Source: an uncultured Bacteroidota bacterium
GTDB taxonomy: Bacteria; Bacteroidota; Bacteroidia; Flavobacteriales; Flavobacteriaceae
Direction: 5' to 3'
DNA: 64,000 bases
NCBI GenBank assembly: GCA_902523665.1
Contig: CABZAD010000001.1
Location: forward strand, 1 to 64,000
Shown here: positions 34,669-44,006 of the stretch, one piece after another
Layout of the letters: every line of letters starts with the position of its first letter
How positions within the stretch are numbered: position 1 is the stretch's first letter
The notes under the pieces: model-generated
Seen by the model: the letters and a program-made list of their open reading frames with translations, nothing else
Database searches by the model: none
Told to the model about the DNA's origin: nothing
Position numbers and translations under genes: made by a program

Positions 34669-35718
34669 TTATTCTTCTACCTTATATCTCCAACCATGAG
34701 GATCTTCAGCTAAATTTTGTTGGATGTTTACAATAGATTCTTTAATCTTATCTGCATAACTGTCAAATACATCTTTAATTTCAAATTTATCCTCTTTATA
34801 TCCAAATGATGAAATTTTAGCAATTACTGCTGCAGTTCCACAACCAAATACTTCTTTTAAATTACCATCATTATATTCTTTAATTAATTCCTTAACAGTT
34901 ATATCTCTCTCCTCAACATCAATACCTATATCCTTGGCAACTTGAATAACAGTTTTCCTAGAAACCCCATCTAATATAGTATCACTTGTTAAAGGAGTAA
35001 TAAGCTTATCATTTATTCTAAATGCAATACTCATAGTCCCCACTTCTTCAATTTTTTGATGATTAGTTGAATCTGTCCATACAACTTGGTCAAATCCTTT
35101 AGCCATGGCTAAAGATGTAGGGTAAAATGCAGCTCCGTAATTTCCTGCAGCTTTGGCATATCCAGCACCGCCAGGTGCAGCTCTACTATATTTATCCTCT
35201 ATGTAAACACTTAAAGATTTAGAATAATATGAAGCACCAGGAGAGCAAATTATTAGAAATTTATAGTCAAGTGATGGACTAGCAGCTAGCATTTCAGATG
35301 AAGAAAAAATGAAAGGTCTAATATAAAGTGAAGAACCTTTATTACTAGACACCCAATCTTTTTCAATTTTCATTATATTGTCTAATCCATCAAAAAAAAA
35401 TTTTTTTGGAAGTACTGGAATATCCATTCTAATACATGATTTTTCCAACCTACTATAATTCTCTTCCGGTCTAAAAAGCCAAAGTTGATTAGCTTTATCT
35501 TTATACCCTTTCATTCCTTCAAAAATAGCTTGACCATAATGGAAAACGTGGGTTGATGGGTCTAGAGTCAAAGACTCATATGGTTTTATTATTGGAGACT
35601 CCCATTGACCATTTTTAAAATTACACTCAAACATATGATCAGTAAAAATTTCTCCAAATTTTATAGAATTGAAGTTAACATCATTTATTTTTGTGCTGTT
35701 TGATCTATTAATTTCCAT
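34669..35718 (-). CDS. ilvE: Branched-chain amino acid aminotransferase
   Basis: PLP-dependent transamination of Leu, Ile and Val. The 349 residues are of the longer BCAT type II class. VFHYGQAIFEGMKGYK, SLYIRPFIFSS, and GAGYAKAAGNYGAAF with the PLP lysine in AKAAGNY are present, as are KIEEVGTMSIAF and ILDGVSRKTVIQVAKD. The stop is 1 bp from that of the convergent pyrophosphohydrolase. Confidence 0.95.
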   Translation of the reverse strand: MEINRSNSTKINDVNFNSIKFGEIFTDHMFECNFKNGQWESPIIKPYESLTLDPSTHVFHYGQAIFEGMKGYKDKANQLWLFRPEENYSRLEKSCIRMDIPVLPKKFFFDGLDNIMKIEKDWVSSNKGSSLYIRPFIFSSSEMLAASPSLDYKFLIICSPGASYYSKSLSVYIEDKYSRAAPGGAGYAKAAGNYGAAFYPTSLAMAKGFDQVVWTDSTNHQKIEEVGTMSIAFRINDKLITPLTSDTILDGVSRKTVIQVAKDIGIDVEERDITVKELIKEYNDGNLKEVFGCGTAAVIAKISSFGYKEDKFEIKDVFDSYADKIKESIVNIQQNLAEDPHGWRYKVEE

Positions 35719-35747
35719 ATAATGCGAAAGATAAATAAAAAAATAAT

Positions 35748-36662
35748 ATGAAGCTACTAATAACAGGAGGTTCAGGAACTTTAGGTCAAGATATAACTAA
35801 ACTTGCTTTATCAAAAAACTACCAGGTAAATATTCTAACAAGAAATAAAAAGCTGTCTTCTGTTGTAAATGGAATAAAATATTATTACTGGGATCCTAGC
35901 TTAAAAATTATTGACTATAAATGTTTTGATGGTGTTGATTCAGTAATTAATCTTTCTGGGTATAATGTCTTTTGTTATTGGACAAACAAAAACAAATCAA
36001 AAATTTTAGAAAGTAGAATAGAATCCACCTCATTTATACTAAGTCAAATAAAAGACAGAAATATAAAAATCAAGTCTTTTGTTAGTGCTTCAGGAATTGC
36101 TGCTTACAGTGATTCATTATCAGTTGTTTCAAATGAGGACAATGAAGTTGATACTCCAAACTCATTTATTAATCAAGTAGTCATTAAATGGGAATCTAAA
36201 GTTAAAGATTATGAAAAAATACTTCCAGAAATTTCATTCTCTATTTTAAGAGTAGGTTTAGTACTTTCTAATTATGGAGGGCTTTTTAAGATTTCAAAAA
36301 ACCTTTCCAAGCTATTCTTATTATCTCCTCTTGGTGCAGGTAACCAATGGCAATCATGGATTCATATAGATGATGTCTCATTAATTTTTTTAAGATCTAT
36401 TGAAAATAATGATAAAGGTATTATCAACTTGGTCTCACCTAATCCAGTAATTCAAAAAGATTTATTAAGAATAATCGCACTAAATAATAATTCAAAAGTT
36501 ATATTTCCAAATATTCCAACTTTTATAGTTAAAACTTTTTTTGGTGAAATGTCTGAGTTAGTCTTGTCAAGTCAAAAAGTGAGATCCAAAAGACTAGATG
36601 ATTATGTTTTTAAATTCTCTAAAATTGATTTAGCTATTAAAGACTTATCCGATAAAATATGA
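35748..36662 (+). CDS. TIGR01777 family epimerase/oxidoreductase (YfcH-like)
   Basis: A 304-residue extended SDR. The NAD(P) motif is ITGGSGTLGQDITK (5-18), followed by VINLSGYNV, FVSASGIAAYSD and the WES/E block that replaces the usual YxxxK in this family (VVIKWESKV). The C-terminal DUF1731-like end is present (VKTFFGEMSELVLSSQKVRSKRL). The function of the family is unknown. Divergent from ilvE. Confidence 0.88.
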   Translation: MKLLITGGSGTLGQDITKLALSKNYQVNILTRNKKLSSVVNGIKYYYWDPSLKIIDYKCFDGVDSVINLSGYNVFCYWTNKNKSKILESRIESTSFILSQIKDRNIKIKSFVSASGIAAYSDSLSVVSNEDNEVDTPNSFINQVVIKWESKVKDYEKILPEISFSILRVGLVLSNYGGLFKISKNLSKLFLLSPLGAGNQWQSWIHIDDVSLIFLRSIENNDKGIINLVSPNPVIQKDLLRIIALNNNSKVIFPNIPTFIVKTFFGEMSELVLSSQKVRSKRLDDYVFKFSKIDLAIKDLSDKI

Positions 36663-36717
36663 CATTCTGACATAAATTTGATATGGCAAAAAAATTGCAG
36701 TGTATATGTAAAAATAT

Positions 36718-37218
36718 ATGACAAAAAAGACTTCAAATAATAAAAAAGCCTCAAAAAATGCCACAAAGAAGAAGTCTCCTTCCATAAAAGAACTTAATGA
36801 AAGCTTGAAACTTGAGAATGATAAATACGTTAGGTTATTTGCTGAATTTGAGAACTTTAAGAGAAGGACTGCAAAAGAAAGGGTTGAGCTATTTAAAACT
36901 GCAGGGAAAGATGTTTTGTCAAGTCTAGTTCCTGTTCTTGAAGATTTTAAAAGAGCAATTTCACAAGAGGATTCAAATTCAGATGATAAGGGAATCAATC
37001 TTATTTACAATAAATTTAATGAAACTTTAAAAAATCAAGGTCTAATTGAGATCGAGGTTAATGTTGGAGATATTTTTGATGCTGAAATCCATGAGGCTAT
37101 CAGTCAAATTCCTGCGCAGGAGAATAGTCAAAAAGGAAAAATTATTGATATAATTCAAGGTGGCTACAAAATCGGGGATAATATAATCACTTATCCAAAA
37201 GTAGTTGTTGCCCAATAA
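36718..37218 (+). CDS. grpE: Nucleotide exchange factor GrpE
   Basis: Releases ADP from DnaK. The 166 residues start with a Lys/Ser-rich segment (1-25), then a long helix (KELNESLKLENDKYVRLFAEFENFKRRTAKERVE), a helical bundle with LVPVLEDFKRAI, and the beta-wing with the family end IIDIIQGGYKIGDNIITYPKVVVAQ. dnaJ follows after 7 bp; dnaK is not in the window. Confidence 0.95.
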   Translation: MTKKTSNNKKASKNATKKKSPSIKELNESLKLENDKYVRLFAEFENFKRRTAKERVELFKTAGKDVLSSLVPVLEDFKRAISQEDSNSDDKGINLIYNKFNETLKNQGLIEIEVNVGDIFDAEIHEAISQIPAQENSQKGKIIDIIQGGYKIGDNIITYPKVVVAQ

Positions 37219-37225
37219 ATAAGAA

Positions 37226-38338
37226 ATGAAAGAAGATTATTATGAAATTTTAGGAGTATCTAAATCAGCCTCTGCATCTGAAATAAAAAAAGCTTACAGA
37301 AAAAAAGCAATTCAATATCATCCTGATAAAAATCCTGGTGATAAAACTGCTGAAGCTAATTTTAAAAAAGCAGCAGAGGCGTATGAGGTACTTAGTGATC
37401 CAAATAAAAAATCAAAATATGATCAGTTTGGACATAGTGCTTTTGAAGGTGCAGGTGGCTTTGGAGGTGGTGGTATGAATATGGATGATATTTTTAGCCA
37501 GTTTGGTGATATTTTTGGGAGTGCTTTTGGCTCATCCTTTGGTGGCTTTGGTGGAGGTGGTCAGAGAGTTTCAAAAGGATCTAATTTAAGAATTAGAGTA
37601 AAATTAACTTTAGATGAAATAGTCAACGGGGTTGATAAAAAAATTAAAGTTAAACGAAAAGTATTATCCCCTGATTCTAAATTTACAACGTGTAATATGT
37701 GTAATGGAACGGGTCAAGTTACAAGAGTAACAAATACAATTCTTGGAAGGATGCAGTCATCATCTGTGTGTCCTTCATGTGGAGGCTCTGGTCAAACCAT
37801 ACAATCAAGAGGTCCAGGATCTGACTCTAATGGAATGCTCAATTCTGAAGAAACAGTATCAATAAATATACCCGCCGGGGTTGAGGAAGGCATGCAGCTT
37901 AAAGTATCGGGTAAAGGAAACGACTCGAACAATCCAAATGGAATCTCGGGAGATCTTCTAGTGCTTATAGAGGAATCCACTGATAACAATTTCACAAGAG
38001 AAGGAAAACATCTTCACTATGATTTATACATAAGTATATCTGAAGCTGCATTGGGAGTTTCAAAAGATATTCATCTTATTGACGGAAAAGTAAGGATTAA
38101 ACTTGAGTCCGGAATACAATCGGGCAAAACTCTAAGACTTAGGAATAAAGGTATTCCTGACTTAAATGGTTATTCGAAGGGTGATTTACTTGTACATGTC
38201 AATATTTGGACACCAAAAACTTTAAATAAAAAACAAAAAGATTTTTTTAAAGAAATGCTGGATGATGATAATTTTAGACCAAACCCTAACAAAACAGACA
38301 AGTCCTTTTTTGAAAAAGTACGAGACATGTTTGCATAA
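37226..38338 (+). CDS. dnaJ: Chaperone DnaJ with a half-size zinc finger
   Basis: Hsp40 co-chaperone of DnaK, 370 residues. J domain at 1-70 with the HPD motif ([11 protein letters not shown]), Gly/Phe-rich region at about 72-112, then the substrate domain. Only two CxxCxGxG motifs occur, CNMCNGTG and CPSCGGSG, where classic DnaJ has four, so a single zinc site is expected. The same shortened finger is known in Flavobacteriia. The C-terminal dimerisation domain ends [12 protein letters not shown]. Confidence 0.95.
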   Translation: MKEDYYEILGVSKSASASEIKKAYRKKAIQYHPDKNPGDKTAEANFKKAAEAYEVLSDPNKKSKYDQFGHSAFEGAGGFGGGGMNMDDIFSQFGDIFGSAFGSSFGGFGGGGQRVSKGSNLRIRVKLTLDEIVNGVDKKIKVKRKVLSPDSKFTTCNMCNGTGQVTRVTNTILGRMQSSSVCPSCGGSGQTIQSRGPGSDSNGMLNSEETVSINIPAGVEEGMQLKVSGKGNDSNNPNGISGDLLVLIEESTDNNFTREGKHLHYDLYISISEAALGVSKDIHLIDGKVRIKLESGIQSGKTLRLRNKGIPDLNGYSKGDLLVHVNIWTPKTLNKKQKDFFKEMLDDDNFRPNPNKTDKSFFEKVRDMFA

Positions 38339-38372
38339 ATAATTTTATCTTAGAGACTTTAATTAACTTGAA

Positions 38373-39539
38373 ATGAGTAAAATCCTGATAATTGAAGATG
38401 AGGAACCTATCAGAAGGGTGCTAGTAAGGATATTATCTGATGAAGACTCCAGTTTTGAAATTCAAGAAGCTTCTGATGGCAAAAAAGGTATTGACCTAAT
38501 TAAAAAAGAATCTTTTGATTTAGTTCTTTGTGATATAAAGATGCCAAAGGTAGATGGAATAGAACTTCTCCAAAGGACTAGAAAAACAAATACTTCGTTG
38601 CCTTTTATTATGCTTACTGGTCATGGAAATATTGAGACAGCGGTTGAATCTATGAAACTTGGAGCTTATGACTTTATTGCTAAACCACCTGATTTAAACA
38701 GACTTATTAATTCAGTTAGAAATGCACTTGAGAAAAAGGAGCTAGTAACTGAAAATAAATTACTTAGACAAAAAGTTGCAAAAAAGTATGAGATTATTGG
38801 TAAGTCTAAACCTATAATGGAGATTCACTCCATGGTTGATAAAGTGGCTCAAACGGAAGCAAGGGTTTTGATTACTGGTGAGAGTGGAACAGGTAAAGAA
38901 TTAGTAGCTCATAATATTCATGAAAGAAGTGGTAGAAATAGATCTTCATTCATTGAAGTAAATTGTGCTGCAATACCATCTGAACTAATAGAAAGTGAAT
39001 TATTTGGTCATTTAAAAGGCTCATTTACATCTGCTGTAAAAGATAGGCAAGGTAAGTTTGAAGCTGCAAATAATGGTACTTTATTTCTTGACGAAATAGG
39101 TGATATGAGCTTAGCTGCACAAGCAAAAGTTTTGAGGGCGTTGGAAGAAAGCAAAATTCAAAGAGTTGGAAGTCAGAAAGATATCCCTGTCAATGTTAGA
39201 GTGATTGCTGCAACAAATAAGGATTTAAAAAAAGAAATTGACAAAGGCAATTTTAGAGAAGACTTATATCATAGATTAGCAGTCATCCTAATTGAAGTTC
39301 CTGAACTTAGTAAAAGAAAATCTGATATACCTATTCTAGTTTCACATTTTTCTGAATCTATTTCCAAAGAACAAGGAATTGAAACTAAAGATTTTAATAA
39401 AGACTCTCTTAAATTATTGGAAGAATATAATTGGTCAGGAAATGTAAGAGAGCTAAGAAATGTAATTGAGAGATTAATTATCCTTGGTGGCAATCCAATT
39501 ACAACAACAGATATTAATCTTTTTGCTTCAAAAAAATAA
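38373..39539 (+). CDS. NtrC-type sigma-54 response regulator lacking a DNA-binding domain
   Basis: A 388-residue two-component regulator. The receiver domain (1-120) has the acidic pair IIEDEEPIRR, the phospho-acceptor in LVLCDIKMPKVDG and the Lys of AKPPD. The AAA+ domain (about 140-370) has Walker A GESGTGKE, the sigma-54 contact loop as GSFTSA instead of GAFTGA, Walker B GTLFLDEIGDM and WSGNVRELRNVIERL. The protein ends 15-20 residues later without a Fis-type helix-turn-helix. It may act from solution or not through sigma-54. No histidine kinase gene is adjacent. Confidence 0.9.
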   Translation: MSKILIIEDEEPIRRVLVRILSDEDSSFEIQEASDGKKGIDLIKKESFDLVLCDIKMPKVDGIELLQRTRKTNTSLPFIMLTGHGNIETAVESMKLGAYDFIAKPPDLNRLINSVRNALEKKELVTENKLLRQKVAKKYEIIGKSKPIMEIHSMVDKVAQTEARVLITGESGTGKELVAHNIHERSGRNRSSFIEVNCAAIPSELIESELFGHLKGSFTSAVKDRQGKFEAANNGTLFLDEIGDMSLAAQAKVLRALEESKIQRVGSQKDIPVNVRVIAATNKDLKKEIDKGNFREDLYHRLAVILIEVPELSKRKSDIPILVSHFSESISKEQGIETKDFNKDSLKLLEEYNWSGNVRELRNVIERLIILGGNPITTTDINLFASKK

Positions 39540-39545
39540 AATTAT

Positions 39546-40925
39546 ATGAAGTATTTAATGTATTCTGTAGCAGTACTGTTTTCATACTCTATATACTCTC
39601 AAGATTTAAACAATTACTCACTATTTATTAATAAGATATATAATGAGGCTTTATCAAATGGTAAATCTTATGAAAGACTTGATTATCTTTCTAATCAAAT
39701 AGGAGGTAGATTATCTGGTTCAATTAACTATGAAAGGTCAGTAATATGGGGAAAAGAAGAACTTGATCTAATTGGTTTAGATTCAGTTTGGCTTCAGCCT
39801 GTAATGACACCAAAATGGGTAAGAGGTGGACCTGAATATGCTCATATTGAATCAACTCCTGGAAATACAATTTCAGTCCCTATAGCTGCATTAGGTGGTT
39901 CAATATCAACCCCTTCAATTGGAATATCAGCAAATGTAGTTGAGGTAAAATCTTTTGATGAGTTGACTAGTATTGGAAAAGATTCAATAACTGGAAAAAT
40001 TGTTTTCTTCAATAGGAGAATGAATCCAACTTTAATAAATACCTTTCAAGCATACAGTGGAAGCGTAAATCAAAGAACTCTAGGTACAGCTAAAGCAGCG
40101 AAATTAGGTGCTGTAGGGGTCATTGTAAGATCTATGACCACAACATTGGATGATTTTCCACATACCGGATCAATGTACTATGAGGGACTTGCACCAAATG
40201 AAAGAATACCAGCTGCTGCAATTAGTACTAATGGTGCAGATCTTCTAAGTTCTATGCTATCTTTAAATCCAAATATTAAATTTTTTTTTAGACAAAACTC
40301 TAAAAATTTTCCTGATGTTTTATCCTATAATGTGATTGGTCAAATTGATGGGTCTGAGAGAGCTGATGAGATAATTCTTGTAGGAGGTCATTTAGATTCC
40401 TGGGATCTAGGAGACGGGAGCCATGATGATGGTGCTGGCATAGTTCAATCAATGGAAGTTTTAAGAATTTTAAAGATTTTAAATTACAAACCTAAAAGAA
40501 CAATCAGAATTGTATTATTTGCAAATGAAGAGAATGGATTAAGAGGAGGAAAAAAGTATGCTGAGCTTGCAAAAATTAATAAAGAGTCACATTTTTTTGC
40601 CTTGGAGTCTGATGCTGGTGGATTCACTCCTCGAGCCTTTAGTTTTGATACAACAGAAAGTGAGTTTAGGAGTTTAAAGGAGTATGAGGTTTTATTTAAA
40701 CAATATGGTATTGATAATTTTGTTATGGAAGGTAGCGGTGCAGATATAGTACCATTAAAAGATGATAAAGTTATTTTAGCTGGATTTAGACCGGACCCAC
40801 AAAGATATTTTGATTATCATCATGCTGCATCCGATACTTTCGATAAAATTAATAAGCGTGAATTGGAACTTGGTGCAGCAGCTATGACTGCATTAGTCTA
40901 CTTAATTGATAACTACAAATTATAA
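39546..40925 (+). CDS. Secreted M28 family metallopeptidase
   Basis: A 459-residue exported aminopeptidase- or carboxypeptidase Q-like enzyme with signal peptide (1-19, ending SIYSQ). Zinc ligands are in VGGHLDSWDLGDGSHDDGAG (His, bridging Asp), ANEENGLRGG (catalytic and ligand Glu), LESDAGG (Asp) and YHHAASDTFD (His). An inserted PA-like domain is present at about 120-240. It probably hydrolyses dipeptides in the periplasm. Confidence 0.92.
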   Translation: MKYLMYSVAVLFSYSIYSQDLNNYSLFINKIYNEALSNGKSYERLDYLSNQIGGRLSGSINYERSVIWGKEELDLIGLDSVWLQPVMTPKWVRGGPEYAHIESTPGNTISVPIAALGGSISTPSIGISANVVEVKSFDELTSIGKDSITGKIVFFNRRMNPTLINTFQAYSGSVNQRTLGTAKAAKLGAVGVIVRSMTTTLDDFPHTGSMYYEGLAPNERIPAAAISTNGADLLSSMLSLNPNIKFFFRQNSKNFPDVLSYNVIGQIDGSERADEIILVGGHLDSWDLGDGSHDDGAGIVQSMEVLRILKILNYKPKRTIRIVLFANEENGLRGGKKYAELAKINKESHFFALESDAGGFTPRAFSFDTTESEFRSLKEYEVLFKQYGIDNFVMEGSGADIVPLKDDKVILAGFRPDPQRYFDYHHAASDTFDKINKRELELGAAAMTALVYLIDNYKL

Positions 40926-40927
40926 TA

Positions 40928-42319
40928 ATGAGTAAAGTACTTAAGGGAATCTCTGTTTATACAAGAGAATTTAAGTATAACTTGAAACTTGCTTACCCAG
41001 TAATGATTGGTATGCTTGGTCATACTTTTGTACAGTTTATTGATAATGTAATGGTAGGACAGTTAGGTACAACAGAATTAGCTGCAATTTCATTAGGTAA
41101 TAGTTTTGTTTTTGTTGCTATGTCGATTGGAATTGGATTTTCTCAGGCGATAACCCCACTAATTGCTGAGGCTGACGGTGCAAAAAAGGATAATGATATA
41201 TCTAGAATTTTTGAACATAGTTTTTTGATATGTCTAATACTTGGATTAGTTCTTTTTACAATAGTGTTTTTAAATAGGAATCTTCTATATCATATGAATC
41301 AACCAATTGAAGTTGTTGAATTAGCTTCTCCATATTTATTTTGGGTATCATTTTCATTAATATCAATTGTAACTTTTCAGTCATTTAGACAATTTGCTGA
41401 TGGTTTATCCTTTACTAAAGCAGCAATGTACTCTACTCTTTTGGGAAATGTAATAAATGTGATTTTAAATTTCCTTTTAATTTTTGGTCTTTGGATATTT
41501 CCAAAGCTTGGAGTTGAAGGGGCTGCAATTGGTACATTAATTTCAAGGCTTTGTATGTTAATGTTTATAATTATCTACTTAAAATTGCATAAAAAACTTT
41601 CACTATATATTAAAAGATTTTTGCCCTATAAAGTTCAAGTTCAAAGAGTAAAAAAGATTATATATCTTGGATTGCCATCTGCTCTACATAGCTTTTTTGA
41701 GGTTGCTTTTTTCATTTCTGCAGTATGGATGGCAGGAATAATCGGTAAAAACTCTCAAGCTGCAAATCAAATTGCACTTAATCTTGCTTCCATGACATAT
41801 ATGGTAGCTCTTGGAGTTGGGGTTGCAGCAATGATAAGAGTCGGAAATCAAAGAGGAATGATGAACTTTATCAAGCTAAGAAAAGTAGCTCTCTCTACAT
41901 TACTTCTTATAATAATTGTCGATATATTTTTCTGTTTAATATTCCTTATATTTAATGATTACTTGCCACTACTTTACTTAGATCCTGGTAATTCCAATAA
42001 TCTTTCTGATGTTAACGAAGTACTTCAAATTGCATCAAAACTTCTAATTATTGCTGGAGTTTTTCAATTATTTGATGGTATTCAGGCAGTAGTTTTAGGT
42101 GCACTTAGAGGTATGCAAGATGTAAATAAGCCAGCTTTGATTATTTTCCTTTCATACGGCTTAATTGGTTTCCCAACTTCATATTTTTTAGGTTTTTACA
42201 CCAATCTTTCAGTAATTGGAATATGGATTGGGTTAATGACAGGTCTCTTTTCTTCATCTCTTTTCCTTTTTCTAAGATTTAATTACCTTTCAAAAAAAAC
42301 AATAAGACTTAATGATTGA
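40928..42319 (+). CDS. MATE family efflux transporter
   Basis: A 463-residue inner-membrane exporter with about 12 transmembrane helices in two repeats. Typical blocks are AYPVMIGMLGHTFVQFIDNVMVGQLGTTELAAISLGNS at the N-terminus and GLPSALHSFFEVAFF in the second half, with DGIQAVVLGALRGMQDVNKP. It expels cationic drugs or metabolites with Na+ or H+; substrates are unknown. It overlaps the PAP2 gene by 8 nt. Confidence 0.93.
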   Translation: MSKVLKGISVYTREFKYNLKLAYPVMIGMLGHTFVQFIDNVMVGQLGTTELAAISLGNSFVFVAMSIGIGFSQAITPLIAEADGAKKDNDISRIFEHSFLICLILGLVLFTIVFLNRNLLYHMNQPIEVVELASPYLFWVSFSLISIVTFQSFRQFADGLSFTKAAMYSTLLGNVINVILNFLLIFGLWIFPKLGVEGAAIGTLISRLCMLMFIIIYLKLHKKLSLYIKRFLPYKVQVQRVKKIIYLGLPSALHSFFEVAFFISAVWMAGIIGKNSQAANQIALNLASMTYMVALGVGVAAMIRVGNQRGMMNFIKLRKVALSTLLLIIIVDIFFCLIFLIFNDYLPLLYLDPGNSNNLSDVNEVLQIASKLLIIAGVFQLFDGIQAVVLGALRGMQDVNKPALIIFLSYGLIGFPTSYFLGFYTNLSVIGIWIGLMTGLFSSSLFLFLRFNYLSKKTIRLND

Positions 42320-42899
42320 GGAAATATTGAAACTAGACTCCAAGTTATTTCTTTACTTAAATAATCTAGGAACATCAAAATTTGATATTCTTTGGATTAG
42401 TTTATCCAAAATTGAGGCAAATATTTTGATATACTTATTTTTAATTTTTCTATTTCTTTACATTCAAAAGATTCGTGCTAAATTTTTATATATTTTCTAC
42501 CTTTTCATTGTTATCGCACTGATGATAACGATTGCTGATCAGGGAGCAAATATTTTTAAAGATTATTTTCAACGTTTAAGGCCATGCTATAATGAATCTA
42601 TTATGGATTCTTTAAGACTCGTAAAAGAAAATTGTGGAGGAAGATATGGGTTCTTTTCAGCACATGCCTCTAATTCCTTTTCTTTAGCTATTTTTTTTGG
42701 TCTTTTATTTATAAATAGAATTAGATATATAATTCTGATAACTATAGTTTATGCATCACTAATTTCGTACAGTAGAATATATCTAGGTGTTCATTATCCA
42801 ATTGATATTATTGTTGGTAGCTCTTTTGGAACATTTGTAGGTTTTTTTATGTACAGTTTTGTATATCTAAAGTTTTTGAAGTTCTTTGATAAAACTTAA
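42312..42899 (+). CDS. PAP2 family phosphatase
   Basis: A 195-residue membrane phosphatase with about five transmembrane helices. The three catalytic motifs are DYFQRLRPC (KxxxxxxRP-like), FFSAHASNSFSLA (PSGH-like, here SAHAS) and SRIYLGVHYPIDIIVG (SRxxxxxHxxxD). It may dephosphorylate undecaprenyl pyrophosphate or a lipid phosphate. Its 3' end overlaps the convergent glycosyltransferase by 33 bp. Confidence 0.9.
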   Translation: MIEEILKLDSKLFLYLNNLGTSKFDILWISLSKIEANILIYLFLIFLFLYIQKIRAKFLYIFYLFIVIALMITIADQGANIFKDYFQRLRPCYNESIMDSLRLVKENCGGRYGFFSAHASNSFSLAIFFGLLFINRIRYIILITIVYASLISYSRIYLGVHYPIDIIVGSSFGTFVGFFMYSFVYLKFLKFFDKT

Positions 42900-43988
42900 C
42901 CAAGAGTATTTTACTTTAGATTTTTTAATATTTTGTTTGTAATTGTAATTTTTTTTCTTTTCTAAAGATTCTAAAATTACCGATGATAGATTTTTAGCAG
43001 TTTTTTTAAAAATTGCTCCACTTTTATCAATAAGAACAACTTCCTTTAAACCTTCAATGTCAGAAACAACTATGGGAGTATCATAAAAATAGCATAAAGG
43101 AGTAATTCCACTTTGACTAGCTTTAATATAAGGTTGAATAATTAAATCACTTGCACATATATAATCTCTTATCATCTTTGAGTCCAAAAACTTATTATTT
43201 ATTATTATTTTATTATTTAAATTAAGGTCATCTATCAAATTCAAATATTTATCCATTGGCTCATAAAATTCTCCTGCAACTATTAGGATTATATCATTTC
43301 TGCTTATAAATTTCATACTTCTTATCAGAGTTTCTAAACCTTTATATTTTCTAACTAAACCAACAAAACTTATATAAGTTTTGTCATCGAGGCCTAAATT
43401 AATTTTTGCTGTTTTTTTATCTTTTCGTTTAGGTAGATTTAAATTAATTGGATGGAATAGAGATAAAACTTTTTTATTAGTAGATCTTTTAAGCTGTCCT
43501 CCAACATTATCTGACATTGAAACAAATATATCGCATGTATTTAAATAAAAATTGCGTATTAATTTCTCAAATGGAACTTTTTCATGATTATTCCAATTAT
43601 CAATAAGTCCAATTACTTTTATCTTTTTATTTAAAAATAAACCAATAAAAAAATATGGGAGAGCTAAAATAGGGGACCAGTATCTTAATATTATTGAGTC
43701 TGGCATAATTTTATTTGCCATTTTAGATACTTTAATCCAATTAAATGGATTTATAGTATTGATTAGTCTAATTATTTTAAAATTTTGATTATGTACTTCA
43801 TTACTAAATTGAGATTTACCAGGAAACAAAAAACTAGGATATAAAAGTGAAAAAGTCCAGACTTCAGTATTAACACCGGATTTTGTTAACTCATTACATA
43901 ATGAATGAGTTGAGTCAGAAATACCACCCCTATATGGATATGCTGCTGAAAATACTAGGAATTTAATTTTATCTTCCTTTGTATTCAT
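42867..43988 (-). CDS. Glycosyltransferase family 4-type protein
   Basis: A 373-residue GT-B fold glycosyltransferase. The N-terminal domain begins FSAAYPYRGGISDSTHSLCNEL, with the glycine-rich acceptor-side loop. The C-terminal domain has ISFVGLVRKYKGLETLIRSM, the CASDLIIQPYIKASQSGITPLCYFYDTPIVVSDIEGLKE block with a Q replacing one of the EX7E acids. It adds a sugar in polysaccharide or glycolipid synthesis; specificity is unknown. Confidence 0.88.
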   Translation of the reverse strand: MNTKEDKIKFLVFSAAYPYRGGISDSTHSLCNELTKSGVNTEVWTFSLLYPSFLFPGKSQFSNEVHNQNFKIIRLINTINPFNWIKVSKMANKIMPDSIILRYWSPILALPYFFIGLFLNKKIKVIGLIDNWNNHEKVPFEKLIRNFYLNTCDIFVSMSDNVGGQLKRSTNKKVLSLFHPINLNLPKRKDKKTAKINLGLDDKTYISFVGLVRKYKGLETLIRSMKFISRNDIILIVAGEFYEPMDKYLNLIDDLNLNNKIIINNKFLDSKMIRDYICASDLIIQPYIKASQSGITPLCYFYDTPIVVSDIEGLKEVVLIDKSGAIFKKTAKNLSSVILESLEKKKNYNYKQNIKKSKVKYSWLSFIKELQKL

Positions 43989-44006
43989 AATTTTTTTAAA
44001 TATACT

